From an uncultured Myxococcales bacterium (lineage in GTDB: Bacteria > Myxococcota_A > UBA9042): a DNA stretch of 39,951 bases. The stretch's first letter is position 1; each line of letters starts with the position of its first letter. Below, piece after piece: positions 25,115 to 33,379 of the stretch. The translations under genes were made by a program, and so were the position numbers. The notes beneath the pieces were generated by a model. It did not search any database. It was not told the origin of the DNA and worked only from the letters and a program-made list of their open reading frames with translations. The DNA lies in NCBI GenBank assembly GCA_903883645.1, contig CAISBR010000234.1:1-39951 (forward strand), read 5' to 3'.

Positions 25115-25942
25115 ATGTTGAGTCAGCCGATTCCGTACCAGGGCAGCAAGCGGCGATTGGCGCCCGCGATCGCTCCTCACTTTCCTGTTCCGGTGGCTAC
25201 GCTGTACGAACCCTTCGCGGGCTCGGCGGCGATGAGCCTCTTTGCAGCCCGCCACGGACTCGCCGACCGCTTTGTGATTGGCGACGCCCTTGTAGAACTG
25301 GCTGAACTGTGGACAGAAATACTCAAGAACCCCCAAGCTGTAGCCGATGCGTACGCCGCACGCTGGGCCGATCCAGACGGCTATCTGGCGGTACGGCAGC
25401 GCTTCAACCGCACGCGCGACCCATTCGACCTGCACTACCTCTTGATCCGCTGCGTCAAGAACGCGGTACGGTTTTCGTCGCGTGGCGATTTTTCGCAGTC
25501 CGCCGACCTGCGCCGACGCGGTGTGCATCCCGACCGACTGCGCGCGGCGCTTTGCCAGGCCCACCAGCTACTTACTGGGCGTTGCGAGATTCGGGTCGGC
25601 GATTGGCGGCAGACCACCCTCGACGCCGCGGCCACGGACCTGGTGTACCTCGACCCGCCCTACTTGGGTACGACCGTAGGTGCCGACCGTCGCTACGCCC
25701 AGCAACTGGCCCAGTCCGAGCTGCTCGCTGGTCTGCACAGTCTGCAGTTGCGCGGTGTGGCCACCTTGCTGTCGTACGATGGGCACACGGGTCCCGGTCG
25801 GCTCGCTCAGGAACTGCCGGCCGAATTGGCGGGCACGCGGCTGCTGCTCGATGCCGGGCGCTCGTCGCAAGCCACCCTGCTGGGTAGGGACGAGATCACC
25901 TTTGAGTCCCTTTACGTTTTTACCAACTGGCGCACGAGCTAG
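25115..25942 (+). CDS. D12-class adenine-specific DNA methyltransferase
   Basis: 275 residues. MLSQPIPYQGSKRRLAPAI is the canonical Dam/D12-class start (P-x-x-Y-x-G-x-K). The SAM motif is LYEPFAGSAAMSLFAAR, and the catalytic N6-adenine motif is YLDPPYLGTT (DPPY). FSSRGDFSQ is also typical. Family enzymes methylate adenine in short palindromes, often GATC, but specificity cannot be read here. No restriction endonuclease gene is adjacent, so it is solitary and might serve regulation, mismatch repair or be a defence or phage relic. There is no obvious Shine-Dalgarno sequence. The upstream in-frame extension to 24704 lies antisense to the GH36 gene and was rejected. Confidence 0.9.
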   Translation: MLSQPIPYQGSKRRLAPAIAPHFPVPVATLYEPFAGSAAMSLFAARHGLADRFVIGDALVELAELWTEILKNPQAVADAYAARWADPDGYLAVRQRFNRTRDPFDLHYLLIRCVKNAVRFSSRGDFSQSADLRRRGVHPDRLRAALCQAHQLLTGRCEIRVGDWRQTTLDAAATDLVYLDPPYLGTTVGADRRYAQQLAQSELLAGLHSLQLRGVATLLSYDGHTGPGRLAQELPAELAGTRLLLDAGRSSQATLLGRDEITFESLYVFTNWRTS

Positions 25943-25944
25943 CC

Positions 25945-26040
25945 GCACCCAGAGATAGTGCACCCAGAGATAGTGCACCCAGAGATAATGCACCCAGAGA
26001 TAATGCACCCAGAGGTGCAGCACCCAAAAATGCAGCACCC
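25945..26040. repeat. 15-bp tandem repeat after the methyltransferase gene
   Basis: GCACCC recurs exactly every 15 bases at 25945, 25960, 25975, 25990, 26005, 26020 and 26035. The first four units are GCACCCAGAGATAGT or GCACCCAGAGATAAT; the next two drift (GCACCCAGAGGTGCA, GCACCCAAAAATGCA) and the last is partial. It begins two bases after the methyltransferase stop and fills most of the gap to rpsA, between convergent genes. Confidence 0.95.
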
Positions 26041-26066
26041 GCCGCCCCCAAGGATCACTCCCCAGA

Positions 26067-26082
26067 AGCGGCGGGTGCCGCT
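26067..26082. terminator. Hairpin between convergent methyltransferase and rpsA genes
   Basis: A perfect 6-bp stem AGCGGC / GCCGCT with loop GGGT, 29 bases beyond the rpsA stop on the minus strand. No T-run follows in either direction, so termination is only a guess from position. Confidence 0.35.
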
Positions 26083-26110
26083 AGCTCACTAGCCCAATCA
26101 GGGCGGGCGG

Positions 26111-27802
26111 TTAGCTCAGCTTCAAGTTGCCAAACTTCTCGCGCACCAAATCGCCAATGGTCGTCGCGCCGGCGGTCGGGTTCTCAAACGAACCTTCGTC
26201 GTCGTCGTTATCCACGCGCTTGATCGACAGGCCCAGCTTGCGCTCCTCGGGGATGACCGAGATGACCTTGACCTTGACGGTCTCGCCTTCTTTCAGGGCG
26301 TTGTGGATGTTCTCGACCTTCTCTTCGGCGATCTCGCTGATGTGCAAGAAGCCTTCGATGTAGTCGTCGAGCTCGACGATCGCGCCGAAGTCGAGGATCT
26401 TGGCAACCTTGCCGTCATGGCACGAACCACGGCCGTACTTGCGCTGCACTTCCGACCACGGATCCGACTGCAACTGCTTGATACCCAGGCTGAAGCGCTC
26501 CTTGTCGGGGTCGATGGCCAGAACCACCGCCTCGATCTCGTCGCCCTTCTTGTAGATGTCTTGCGGGTGCTTGACCTTGTGCGACCAGCTCAGGTCGGTC
26601 ACGTGGCACAGGCCGTCGATGCCGTCTTCGATACCGATAAAGATACCGAAGTTGGTGATGTTGCGGACCACGCCCTTGACCTTGCTGCCGACCGGGTAGG
26701 TCTGCGCCAGCACGTCCCACGGGTTCTGCTCGATCTGCTTCATACCCAGCGAGATCTTCTTGTTGCGCTGATCGATGTCGAGGATCTGCGCTTCGACGTC
26801 GTCGCCGATCGACAGCACCTTGCTCGGGTGCTTGACCCGCTTGGTCCAGCTCATTTCACTAATGTGAATCAAGCCTTCCACGCCGCCTTCGAGCTCGATG
26901 AACGCGCCATAGTCAGCCAGGCTCACCACCTTGCCCTTGACGCGCATCCCCACATGGTACTTCTGCTCGATCGTCAGCCACGGATCCTCAAAGTTCTGCT
27001 TGAGGCCCAGGCTCACGCGCTCGCGATCCGGGTCGTACTTCAGCACTTTGACTTTGACTTCCTGGCCCACTTCGAACAGCTCGCTGGGGTGATTGACCCT
27101 TGCGTAGCTCATGTCGGTGATGTGCAGCAGGCCGTCGATGCCGCCCAGGTCGATGAACGCACCGTAATCGGTGATGTTCTTGACGATACCGTCGACGACC
27201 ATGCCCACTTCGAGCTTGCCGAGGGTCTGGCTCTTCAAGGCCTCGCGCTGCTTCTCGAGCAGGGCGCGGCGCGACAGCACGATGTTGCCGCGCTTCTTGT
27301 TGAACTTGATGACCTTGAAGTGGAAGCGCTGGCCGATGTACTTCTCGAGGTTGCGCACGGGGCGCAGATCGACCTGGCTGCCGGGCAAGAACGCCTTGAC
27401 GCCGATGTCGACCGTGAGGCCACCCTTGACGCGACCGGTGATGACGCCCTCGACGAGCTCTTCATTCTCGCAGGCTTCGGCGATTTCGTCCCAAATACGC
27501 AGGCGGTCGGCCTTTTCTTTGCTCAGCTCGACCAGGCCGTTGTCGTTCTCGCGGTTCTCGACGTACACGTCGATCTCGTCGCCGGGCTGCACGCTGATGG
27601 TGCCGTCGTGTTCGGTGAATTCAGCAAGCGGAATCTGACCTTCCGACTTGTACGCGATGTCGACGATCACGAAATCTTTGTTGACCGACAGGACCTTGCC
27701 GCGAACGATCTCGCCTTCGATGACGTTCTGCTGCTTTTCCCACTCCAGGAATTCTTTCTCGAAATCCTCGTCGATCATGAAACCTTGCGTATTTGACGAC
27801 AT
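26111..27802 (-). CDS. rpsA: 30S ribosomal protein S1
   Basis: S1 binds mRNA and helps the 30S subunit load structured messages. The 563-residue protein has six S1/OB repeats, recognisable from their starts: IVRGKVLSVNKDFVIVDI, VITGRVKGGLTVDIGVKAFL, GIVKNITDYGAFIDLGGIDG, GKVVSLADYGAFIELEGG, GVVRNITNFGIFIGIEDG and DGKVAKILDFGAIVELDD. This is the full six-repeat proteobacterial form, similar in length to E. coli S1. The ATG at 27802 has AAGGAAG upstream. The gene stands alone between a divergent lipoprotein gene and the convergent methyltransferase. Confidence 0.97.
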   Translation of the reverse strand: MSSNTQGFMIDEDFEKEFLEWEKQQNVIEGEIVRGKVLSVNKDFVIVDIAYKSEGQIPLAEFTEHDGTISVQPGDEIDVYVENRENDNGLVELSKEKADRLRIWDEIAEACENEELVEGVITGRVKGGLTVDIGVKAFLPGSQVDLRPVRNLEKYIGQRFHFKVIKFNKKRGNIVLSRRALLEKQREALKSQTLGKLEVGMVVDGIVKNITDYGAFIDLGGIDGLLHITDMSYARVNHPSELFEVGQEVKVKVLKYDPDRERVSLGLKQNFEDPWLTIEQKYHVGMRVKGKVVSLADYGAFIELEGGVEGLIHISEMSWTKRVKHPSKVLSIGDDVEAQILDIDQRNKKISLGMKQIEQNPWDVLAQTYPVGSKVKGVVRNITNFGIFIGIEDGIDGLCHVTDLSWSHKVKHPQDIYKKGDEIEAVVLAIDPDKERFSLGIKQLQSDPWSEVQRKYGRGSCHDGKVAKILDFGAIVELDDYIEGFLHISEIAEEKVENIHNALKEGETVKVKVISVIPEERKLGLSIKRVDNDDDEGSFENPTAGATTIGDLVREKFGNLKLS

Positions 27803-27986
27803 ATTTCTTCCTTCCCTATCGGCCGCTCGCCCGCGATCACCCCGACGTGGGGGACACTGCGCTGCTTGAAAAATTCGCGAGACCGGCCAAATGCCCTGTG
27901 CAGGGGCGCGGTATGGTACGCCCGCGACGTGGACCGGTCAACCCAAAACCGCGGGTTCCGCCGTGGCGCACCGCCCATCTTCGCCA

Positions 27987-28014
27987 TTGAAAATCGGTCG
28001 ATTTGCCGTATGCT
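27987..28014 (+). promoter_or_regulatory. Sigma-70-type promoter with palindrome in spacer
   Basis: TTGAAA (27987-27992) and TATGCT (28009-28014) at 16-base spacing face the lipoprotein gene at 28105. A perfect inverted repeat AAATCG-GT-CGATTT (27991-28004) fills most of the spacer, where a repressor would block polymerase. The 302-bp gap between rpsA and this gene holds no other gene. Confidence 0.45.
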
Positions 28015-28104
28015 TCGGATGGGTTCTTGCGTCTGTCCACGTGTTCCCGCGGGTTCTGTGATTCGCCCCGCCGAGCCGACTCGGCAAACCGCTGCGAGGT
28101 CGCG

Positions 28105-29961
28105 ATGTTGAGCAATGTTCGCCGTCTAGCCTGGCCGATCGCTTGGTGGCTGCTCCTCGCGTTTGGCACGCAGGCGTGCAGCGACAACCTGCAAGCAGGC
28201 ACGGTGGTCTACCCCGACACCGGCATATTCAGCGACGGCAGCGGTCTCGGCAGCAAAAAAGACACCAAGACCACCGATAGCGCGCCCATCGGCGACGCGG
28301 ACAACACGCAAGATGCCGGCGAGCAGGCCGACATTCCGCTCAAGCGCGAAATCATCCTGATGCTCAATACCCAGGTAGCTCAGGTACTTGGGCCCAGTGG
28401 CAAGCTGCCGATCTACGCCAAGGTCATCGACTACACCCACGGCGGCCCGGCCGACGGCGTCGCGGTGATGTGGGAAATCATTGAAAACAACGGCATGAAC
28501 GGCCCCGGCACCGGCGCGCTCGACTCGGCCAACACCTTTACCGATGGCGCGGGCCTGACCGGCAACATCTTCGACGCCAACAAAAGCCCGGCGGTCGACT
28601 ACAAGCTGCGGGTGAGCTGCGAGGCCGCTGAGCCGGTCGATGTGGTCATCACGGTGACCGACAATCCCAAGGGCGGCATCAAGGTTAAGATGCTGTACGA
28701 CAACCAGGTTTCGCTCGGCCAAGTCACGGTGCGGGTGATGCCGTCGCCGTTTGCTTGTGTGGGGTTCAAGCCCGTCTATCCCAGCGAAGGTTGGGTGGGC
28801 AGCCAGACGACGATCTTGACGGATACGCCTGAATTCACGCCGCTTCCCGCCGACAAGAAGTACGGTGTCTATGTCATTGGCAAGGACTTGGCCGGCCACT
28901 TGGCCGCGGCGGGCTGTGCCGACGCCGTGCTGGTGATCGACAAGCAGACCACCGAAGTTACCGTATCACTTGTGACTTTGCCGCTACAGGCCGCCGGCCC
29001 GTACGACATGATCAACCACTTCGACTTCACCGGTGCGATTCCGGGCCAACTCGGCAAGATTCTCGATACCGCAGTACAAATCTTCTATGATCCTGGGGCA
29101 TTTCTGATGTCGCAGATCAAGAACCTGGTCAAGCAGGTGCTGCCCTCGATCGTGGTCGATGCGGCGTTCTCGCTGTTCGAAGATGCGCTGAGCAAGGTCA
29201 TCACCGACTGGCTGCTGAACAAAAGTCCGCCGTGGCTGCAGAGCTTCTTTACGATGGGCCAGGATGTGATGCAGATCGTCAAGAAACTCGAGATGATCGG
29301 CGTGCTCAAGATCTACAAGGTCACCAACGACTTCTTTATCAAGGGCGAGATCGATTTTACCGGTGTGAACCTATACTGGAAGCTCGGCTGCGACAAGAAT
29401 GACCCGAACTATGCGGATTGTGGCAAGTTTACTCTCGACGCCACCCAGGCCTCGACGGATCCTAACTTCCCGCTCGACTTCTTCGCCGGCACGCTGACCG
29501 GCTCGGTGTCGGAGCAGAAGAAGCTGACGATCGACTCCTCGACCATCAAGCTGAACTATGGAAAACTTATCCTGTTTATCTTGACACAGGTGGTACTCAA
29601 GAAGATTACCGGCGAGACGACGTTTATTGGCGCGATGCAAAAGCTGGTGAACTGCGACGGCATCGCCGCGGGCATCGGCGGCTCGATCTTGGGCAAGCTG
29701 GGGCTGTCGGAGTCGACGGTCAAGGGTTTTTGCGACACGACCGTGAGCTTGCTGGTGCTGCCGCTCGAGCAGTACCTCGGCGGCCTAGCGCTCGATTCGA
29801 ACCTGTCTCTCACCGGCAAGTGCATGATGGTAGACAACAATGATGACTTAAAAGTCGACAAGCTCACCGACGGCGTGTGGTCGGGCACCATCAACGTGCA
29901 GGGCTCGGCCGGCCCCGGCTTCAAGGGCGACTTCACCGCCACCCGGCAGCCTGGCTTCTAG
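28105..29961 (+). CDS. Large lipoprotein with bacterial Ig-like domain
   Basis: 618 residues from ATG 28105 (GAGG upstream). The signal peptide runs to GTQACSDN; the lipobox is imperfect but Cys follows a hydrophobic stretch, so lipidation is probable. A short Asp/Thr-rich linker follows. Residues about 85-175 look like an Ig-like (Big_1/invasin-type) fold: IYAKVIDYTHGGPADGVAVMWEI then a DGAGLTG turn and YKLRVSC. The rest (about 180-618) is a long soluble region with helical stretches in the middle and no motif I recognise. The closing part (NLSLTGKCMMVDNNDDLKV, TDGVWSGTINV) looks beta-rich. Probably a surface protein of unknown role. A start at 28003 is possible but less supported. Confidence 0.75.
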   Translation: MLSNVRRLAWPIAWWLLLAFGTQACSDNLQAGTVVYPDTGIFSDGSGLGSKKDTKTTDSAPIGDADNTQDAGEQADIPLKREIILMLNTQVAQVLGPSGKLPIYAKVIDYTHGGPADGVAVMWEIIENNGMNGPGTGALDSANTFTDGAGLTGNIFDANKSPAVDYKLRVSCEAAEPVDVVITVTDNPKGGIKVKMLYDNQVSLGQVTVRVMPSPFACVGFKPVYPSEGWVGSQTTILTDTPEFTPLPADKKYGVYVIGKDLAGHLAAAGCADAVLVIDKQTTEVTVSLVTLPLQAAGPYDMINHFDFTGAIPGQLGKILDTAVQIFYDPGAFLMSQIKNLVKQVLPSIVVDAAFSLFEDALSKVITDWLLNKSPPWLQSFFTMGQDVMQIVKKLEMIGVLKIYKVTNDFFIKGEIDFTGVNLYWKLGCDKNDPNYADCGKFTLDATQASTDPNFPLDFFAGTLTGSVSEQKKLTIDSSTIKLNYGKLILFILTQVVLKKITGETTFIGAMQKLVNCDGIAAGIGGSILGKLGLSESTVKGFCDTTVSLLVLPLEQYLGGLALDSNLSLTGKCMMVDNNDDLKVDKLTDGVWSGTINVQGSAGPGFKGDFTATRQPGF

Positions 29962-29971
29962 GCAGCAAACA

Positions 29972-29998
29972 ACACAAAACAACGAAGCACCCTTGTGT
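29972..29998 (+). repeat. GCACCC-loop hairpin repeat, copy C
   Basis: ACACAA (29972-29977) pairs with TTGTGT (29993-29998) around a 15-base loop that contains CGAAGCACCC. The right arm ends seven bases before the ATG of the small lipoprotein at 30006, where a Shine-Dalgarno sequence would be expected but is not seen. Confidence 0.6.
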
Positions 29999-30005
29999 CA
30001 GCCCT

Positions 30006-30551
30006 ATGATTGTACTCAATAATTTGCGAATTTATGCCCCCATGTTGGTGGTGCTCGGCGTGGCTCTGGTTGGCTGCGGCGGCGCCCAACTCGAAGAACT
30101 GACCGGCGAGCCGGCCACCGTCAAGGCGTACACGGTGCCGGTTTCGCGGCGCACGCACCCTGCGGTCGATGGCTGCCAGCGGTTTGTGGCGGCGATGCAG
30201 CGCGGCGATGTGGCGGCGGCGTGGGGGCAGCTTTCGGGCGACACCCGTGCGTCGCTGGTGCGGCGGGCGCAACTGGCTGGCCTGAAGGGGCAAGATCTGC
30301 TGCTGCTCAAGAGGTTGCCGCGGGCGACCGACAAAGGGACCGCGCTCGACAATGCCGTGGCGTTTGAGCCAGTGACAGTGTTCGCTGTGCAGGATCTGAA
30401 GACGCTGCAACTGGTTACGACCGCTCCAGACAGCAAGAGCATCGCCCAGGATCTCGAGATCGGCGATGGCGCTGGTCACAAGCGGCGGGTAGCGATGCGC
30501 TTCGAGGGCTATGCCTGGACGCTGCACGACCCGACCCTGGGCGGCCTGTAA
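30006..30551 (+). CDS. Small lipoprotein
   Basis: 181 residues. MIVLNNLRIYAPMLVVLGVA ends in the canonical lipobox LVGC. The mature domain opens with a Thr/Val-rich linker and then AVDGCQRFVAAMQRGDVAAAWGQLSGDTRASLV, reminiscent of small SnoaL/NTF2-like or DUF4878-type lipoproteins in which a polar pocket follows this helix, but I cannot name the family with certainty. An internal ATG at 30042 is an alternative start. It is 44 bp downstream of the Ig-like lipoprotein gene, with hairpin copy C between them. Confidence 0.7.
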   Translation: MIVLNNLRIYAPMLVVLGVALVGCGGAQLEELTGEPATVKAYTVPVSRRTHPAVDGCQRFVAAMQRGDVAAAWGQLSGDTRASLVRRAQLAGLKGQDLLLLKRLPRATDKGTALDNAVAFEPVTVFAVQDLKTLQLVTTAPDSKSIAQDLEIGDGAGHKRRVAMRFEGYAWTLHDPTLGGL

Positions 30552-30605
30552 AGTCTTACAAATCAACAGTGTGATTCGGGCTAGCCGCCCGCGGATGGCC
30601 GCGCC

Positions 30606-32066
30606 ATGACCATGACCGGTGCCAATAGCTTATCGATCTCGCAAAAAGCCCATACTCAGGCCGAGTTGGCTGAGCTTGGCGGTCAGATGCAGCGCCACGT
30701 CTACATCGAGACGATGGGCTGCCAGATGAATGTGTACGACACCGAGCGGATGCAAGAGGCTTTAGCTTCAGCGGGTTACGTGCCCACCAGCGAGGTTGAA
30801 CGCGCCGATCTGGCCATCGTCAATACCTGCAGCGTGCGCGACAAGGTGGAGCACAAGGTCACCTCGCTGCTCGGTGTTTGGAAAAAGCTCAAGGAATTCA
30901 ATCCTGATCTGGTCCTCGGCATGGCCGGCTGCGTCGCCCAGCAAGAGGGGCAGAAGCTGCTCGACAAGCTGCCGCACCTAGACCTGGTGGTGGGGCCGGA
31001 CCAAATTGCCCAGCTGCCAAGCCTAGTTGAGGCCCGGCGCGCCCACAATCAGCGGCAGTCGGCCACGGCGTTTGTGAACCGGCGCGACTATGCGTTTCCC
31101 GAGCCGGTGGCGCCGAACGACGGTCGGGTGACCTCGATGGTCACGGTGATGAAAGGCTGCAATAAGGTTTGTAGTTTTTGCATCGTGCCCTTTACCCGCG
31201 GCCGCGAAGTGAGCAAGCCGGCGGCCGACGTGGTGCGCGAGGTGCAGCTGCTGGTCGAGGCCGGCGTGCGCGAAGTGACACTGCTTGGGCAAAATGTGAA
31301 CAGTTATGGCAAGGATCGCGAGACCGAAGTCGATTTCGCCGTGCTCATTCACCAGGTCGCCGCGATCGATGGCCTTGAGCGGATTCGCTTTACCACCTCG
31401 CACCCCATGGACTGTACCGACTCGCTGATCGAGGCGTTTGCTACGTGCAAAAAGCTGATGCCGTTCTTCCACTTGCCGATTCAGTCGGGCTCGCCCAAGG
31501 TGCTGGCGGCGATGCGGCGGCACCACGGCGTCGACGACTATCTCGAAAAGGTCGACAAGCTGCGCCGGCTTGCGCCCCATGTCGCGCTGTCGACCGATCT
31601 GATCGTTGGCTTCCCCGGCGAGACGCTTGAGGATTTTGAACTGACCATGCAGCTGCTCGGGCGGGTGCGCTATGCCACGCTGTACAGCTTTATGTACTCG
31701 AGCCGGCCCGGTACGCGCGCCGCCGAGCTGAACGACGATGTGCCGCTGGCTGAAAAGAAGCGGCGGCTTCAGCAGTTGCAGGCTGTGCAAGATCAGATCA
31801 CGGCCGAGTGGATGGCGGACTTCCATGGCCGCGAGGTCGACGTGCTTTTCGAGGGCCCGTCGCGGCTGCACGAGGCCGGTCCGCAGAGCAAGCTGAGCCA
31901 GGTGCGCGAGAGCCGCGGCCTGCAGGTCATGGGGCGTACACCCCAGAATCTAAAGGTCAATGTCGCGGTCGAGACGCCCGAGCAGCTCACCGCGCTGGCC
32001 GGCCGGCTGGGCCGCGTGCAGATCGACCTAGTGGGGCAAAATTCGCTGGGCGGCAAGCTCGTCTGA
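30606..32066 (+). CDS. miaB: tRNA-2-methylthio-N6-dimethylallyladenosine synthase
   Basis: MiaB adds the methylthio group to i6A37 of tRNAs reading UNN codons, using SAM and two [4Fe-4S] clusters. The 486-residue protein has the auxiliary-cluster Cys39, Cys75 and Cys109 (ETMGCQMNVYDTERM, NTCSVRDK, AGCVAQQ), the radical SAM CNKVCSFC at Cys185, 189 and 192, the PFTRGREVSKPAADV segment, HLPIQSGSPKVLAAM, and a C-terminal TRAM domain. ATG 30606 gives an N-terminal extension of about 28 residues over the usual start; ATG 30687 (MQRHVYIETMGC) is an alternative, and neither has a strong Shine-Dalgarno sequence. Confidence 0.95.
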   Translation: MTMTGANSLSISQKAHTQAELAELGGQMQRHVYIETMGCQMNVYDTERMQEALASAGYVPTSEVERADLAIVNTCSVRDKVEHKVTSLLGVWKKLKEFNPDLVLGMAGCVAQQEGQKLLDKLPHLDLVVGPDQIAQLPSLVEARRAHNQRQSATAFVNRRDYAFPEPVAPNDGRVTSMVTVMKGCNKVCSFCIVPFTRGREVSKPAADVVREVQLLVEAGVREVTLLGQNVNSYGKDRETEVDFAVLIHQVAAIDGLERIRFTTSHPMDCTDSLIEAFATCKKLMPFFHLPIQSGSPKVLAAMRRHHGVDDYLEKVDKLRRLAPHVALSTDLIVGFPGETLEDFELTMQLLGRVRYATLYSFMYSSRPGTRAAELNDDVPLAEKKRRLQQLQAVQDQITAEWMADFHGREVDVLFEGPSRLHEAGPQSKLSQVRESRGLQVMGRTPQNLKVNVAVETPEQLTALAGRLGRVQIDLVGQNSLGGKLV

Positions 32067-32082
32067 CGCCGCCGCACACCGC

Positions 32083-32107
32083 CTGACACGACGCACCCTT
32101 GTGTTAG
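32083..32107 (+). repeat. GCACCC-loop hairpin repeat, copy D
   Basis: CTGACAC pairs with GTGTTAG over seven positions (one G-U) around the loop GACGCACCCTT. It lies between miaB and the VanZ-like gene, ten bases before the ATG at 32118. Confidence 0.6.
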
Positions 32108-32117
32108 ATCGCTGAAC

Positions 32118-32537
32118 ATGAAGACGAAAACGCCGAGACTGCCCACCACCTTGCGCCTAGCCCCTGCCGTGGCTTGGACGGCCACGATCTGGTGGAGCTC
32201 GTCGCGCACCTGGCCCGAAGCGCGGCCACTGCTCGCCGATCTGCCGCGCTGGCTGTTGGCGGTGTTGGCGGTAGTGCCGCCGGATAAGCTAGTGCACACA
32301 GGCATTTACGCCCTGTTGGCGACGCTTTGGCGCTTTGGCTTGCACGGTCGGGCGCGGGCGACGCTGCTGGCCTGGGCGCTGGCTTCGGGCTTTGGCGGGC
32401 TCGACGAGGTGCATCAAAGCTGGGTTCCCGGCCGCTCGAGCGACCCTTGGGACCTGCTCGCCGACGCCACCGGCGCCGCTTTGGCCCTGCTGTGCTGGAC
32501 CTTGCTCGCCAAACGCGCTAAACCACCGGCCCCATGA
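32118..32537 (+). CDS. VanZ-like membrane protein
   Basis: 139 residues with three to four hydrophobic segments. The VanZ-family pattern is clear: DKLVHTGIYALLATLWRF, then GGLDEVHQSWVPGRSSDPWDLLADATGAAL. VanZ confers low-level teicoplanin resistance in enterococci, but most homologues are uncharacterised. It follows miaB by 51 bp, with hairpin copy D just before its ATG, and overlaps the next gene as ATGA, so those two are co-translated. Confidence 0.88.
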   Translation: MKTKTPRLPTTLRLAPAVAWTATIWWSSSRTWPEARPLLADLPRWLLAVLAVVPPDKLVHTGIYALLATLWRFGLHGRARATLLAWALASGFGGLDEVHQSWVPGRSSDPWDLLADATGAALALLCWTLLAKRAKPPAP

Positions 32538-33379
32538 CCGCTACCGCACCCCGCCGCAATCTCGTCGCCCGCATTCTCGACACGTTTTTCGTGCAAGCCT
32601 GGGCCCGCATCGACGCCCGCGATCGCGGCCAAGCGCGCGTGGGCAAGGTCTCGGCCCGCAGCGCCGCCGTCATCACCGCTGTCACCGCCTCGCTGATGCT
32701 GGTGACCCTGCGTTTTGTGGTGATGGATCAACAGGTTCAGGCCCGTCTCGCCGCGGCGGTCGTCGACGGTGCGTTTGCGCTCGACTACGACCTGGGCGTC
32801 TGGCTCACCCCCTACGCACCGCTACTCGACAACCTGGCCTGGGTGCTGGGCTGCGCGCTGTGCTACGTCATCATCCCCGCCGGCGTCGTTCGCGTCATTT
32901 TCGGCTTGCCACTCAGCGAGTTCTACCTGGCGCCGCGCGACTACGCCAAGCACTTGCCGGTCTACGCGCTGCTGTTCTTGCCGGTGGCGCTGTCGGTGCT
33001 GGGAGTGGCACAAAACCCTGAATTTCAAATGCACTATCCGTTCCATACCTCGCACGTGGGCCCCGGCGGCCAGATCGCGTGGGAGATCGGCTACGGTTTG
33101 CAATTCTTCGCCCTAGAATTCTTCTTTCGCGGCTTCTTGTTGCGAGGCCTAGCCGCCGACATGGGCGCTTCGGCGATCCTCGCCATGTCGATCCCGTACT
33201 GCATGATTCACTTCGGCAAACCGCTGCCCGAGTGCTTGGGCTCGATCCTCGCCGGCACCGTGCTCGGCACCCTCGCCATGGACACCCGCAGCATCTGGGG
33301 CGGCGTCACCATCCACGTCGCCGTGGCCTGGCTGATGGACGGCTCCGCACTCTGGCTCAAGGCCAAGGGTCACGCCTGA
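32534..33379 (+). CDS. CPBP-family intramembrane metalloprotease-like protein
   Basis: 281 residues, polytopic. The CPBP (Abi) core is near the end: [17 protein letters not shown] corresponds to the EExxxR motif, with the first Glu replaced by Leu. [10 protein letters not shown] supplies the FxxxH-type motif and [14 protein letters not shown] the last His. Such proteins cleave prenylated or signal sequences or serve bacteriocin immunity and myxosortase-type sorting; no sorting partner is seen. It starts within the VanZ-like stop (ATGA) and its last ten bases overlap the convergent acyltransferase gene. The loss of one Glu leaves activity uncertain. Confidence 0.83.
   Translation: MTATAPRRNLVARILDTFFVQAWARIDARDRGQARVGKVSARSAAVITAVTASLMLVTLRFVVMDQQVQARLAAAVVDGAFALDYDLGVWLTPYAPLLDNLAWVLGCALCYVIIPAGVVRVIFGLPLSEFYLAPRDYAKHLPVYALLFLPVALSVLGVAQNPEFQMHYPFHTSHVGPGGQIAWEIGYGLQFFALEFFFRGFLLRGLAADMGASAILAMSIPYCMIHFGKPLPECLGSILAGTVLGTLAMDTRSIWGGVTIHVAVAWLMDGSALWLKAKGHA

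Noticed and set aside
25568..26038. Minus-strand ORF with WVHYL repeats
   Set aside because: A 15-bp array stays open in frame by arithmetic; the rest is antisense to the methyltransferase.
26303..27796. 497-codon ORF antisense to rpsA
   Set aside because: Shadow of a highly conserved GC-rich gene; no family resemblance.
32083..32107. Integron attC-like site suggested by GTTAGAT
   Set aside because: No matching RYYYAAC arm or cassette spacing, no integrase gene.
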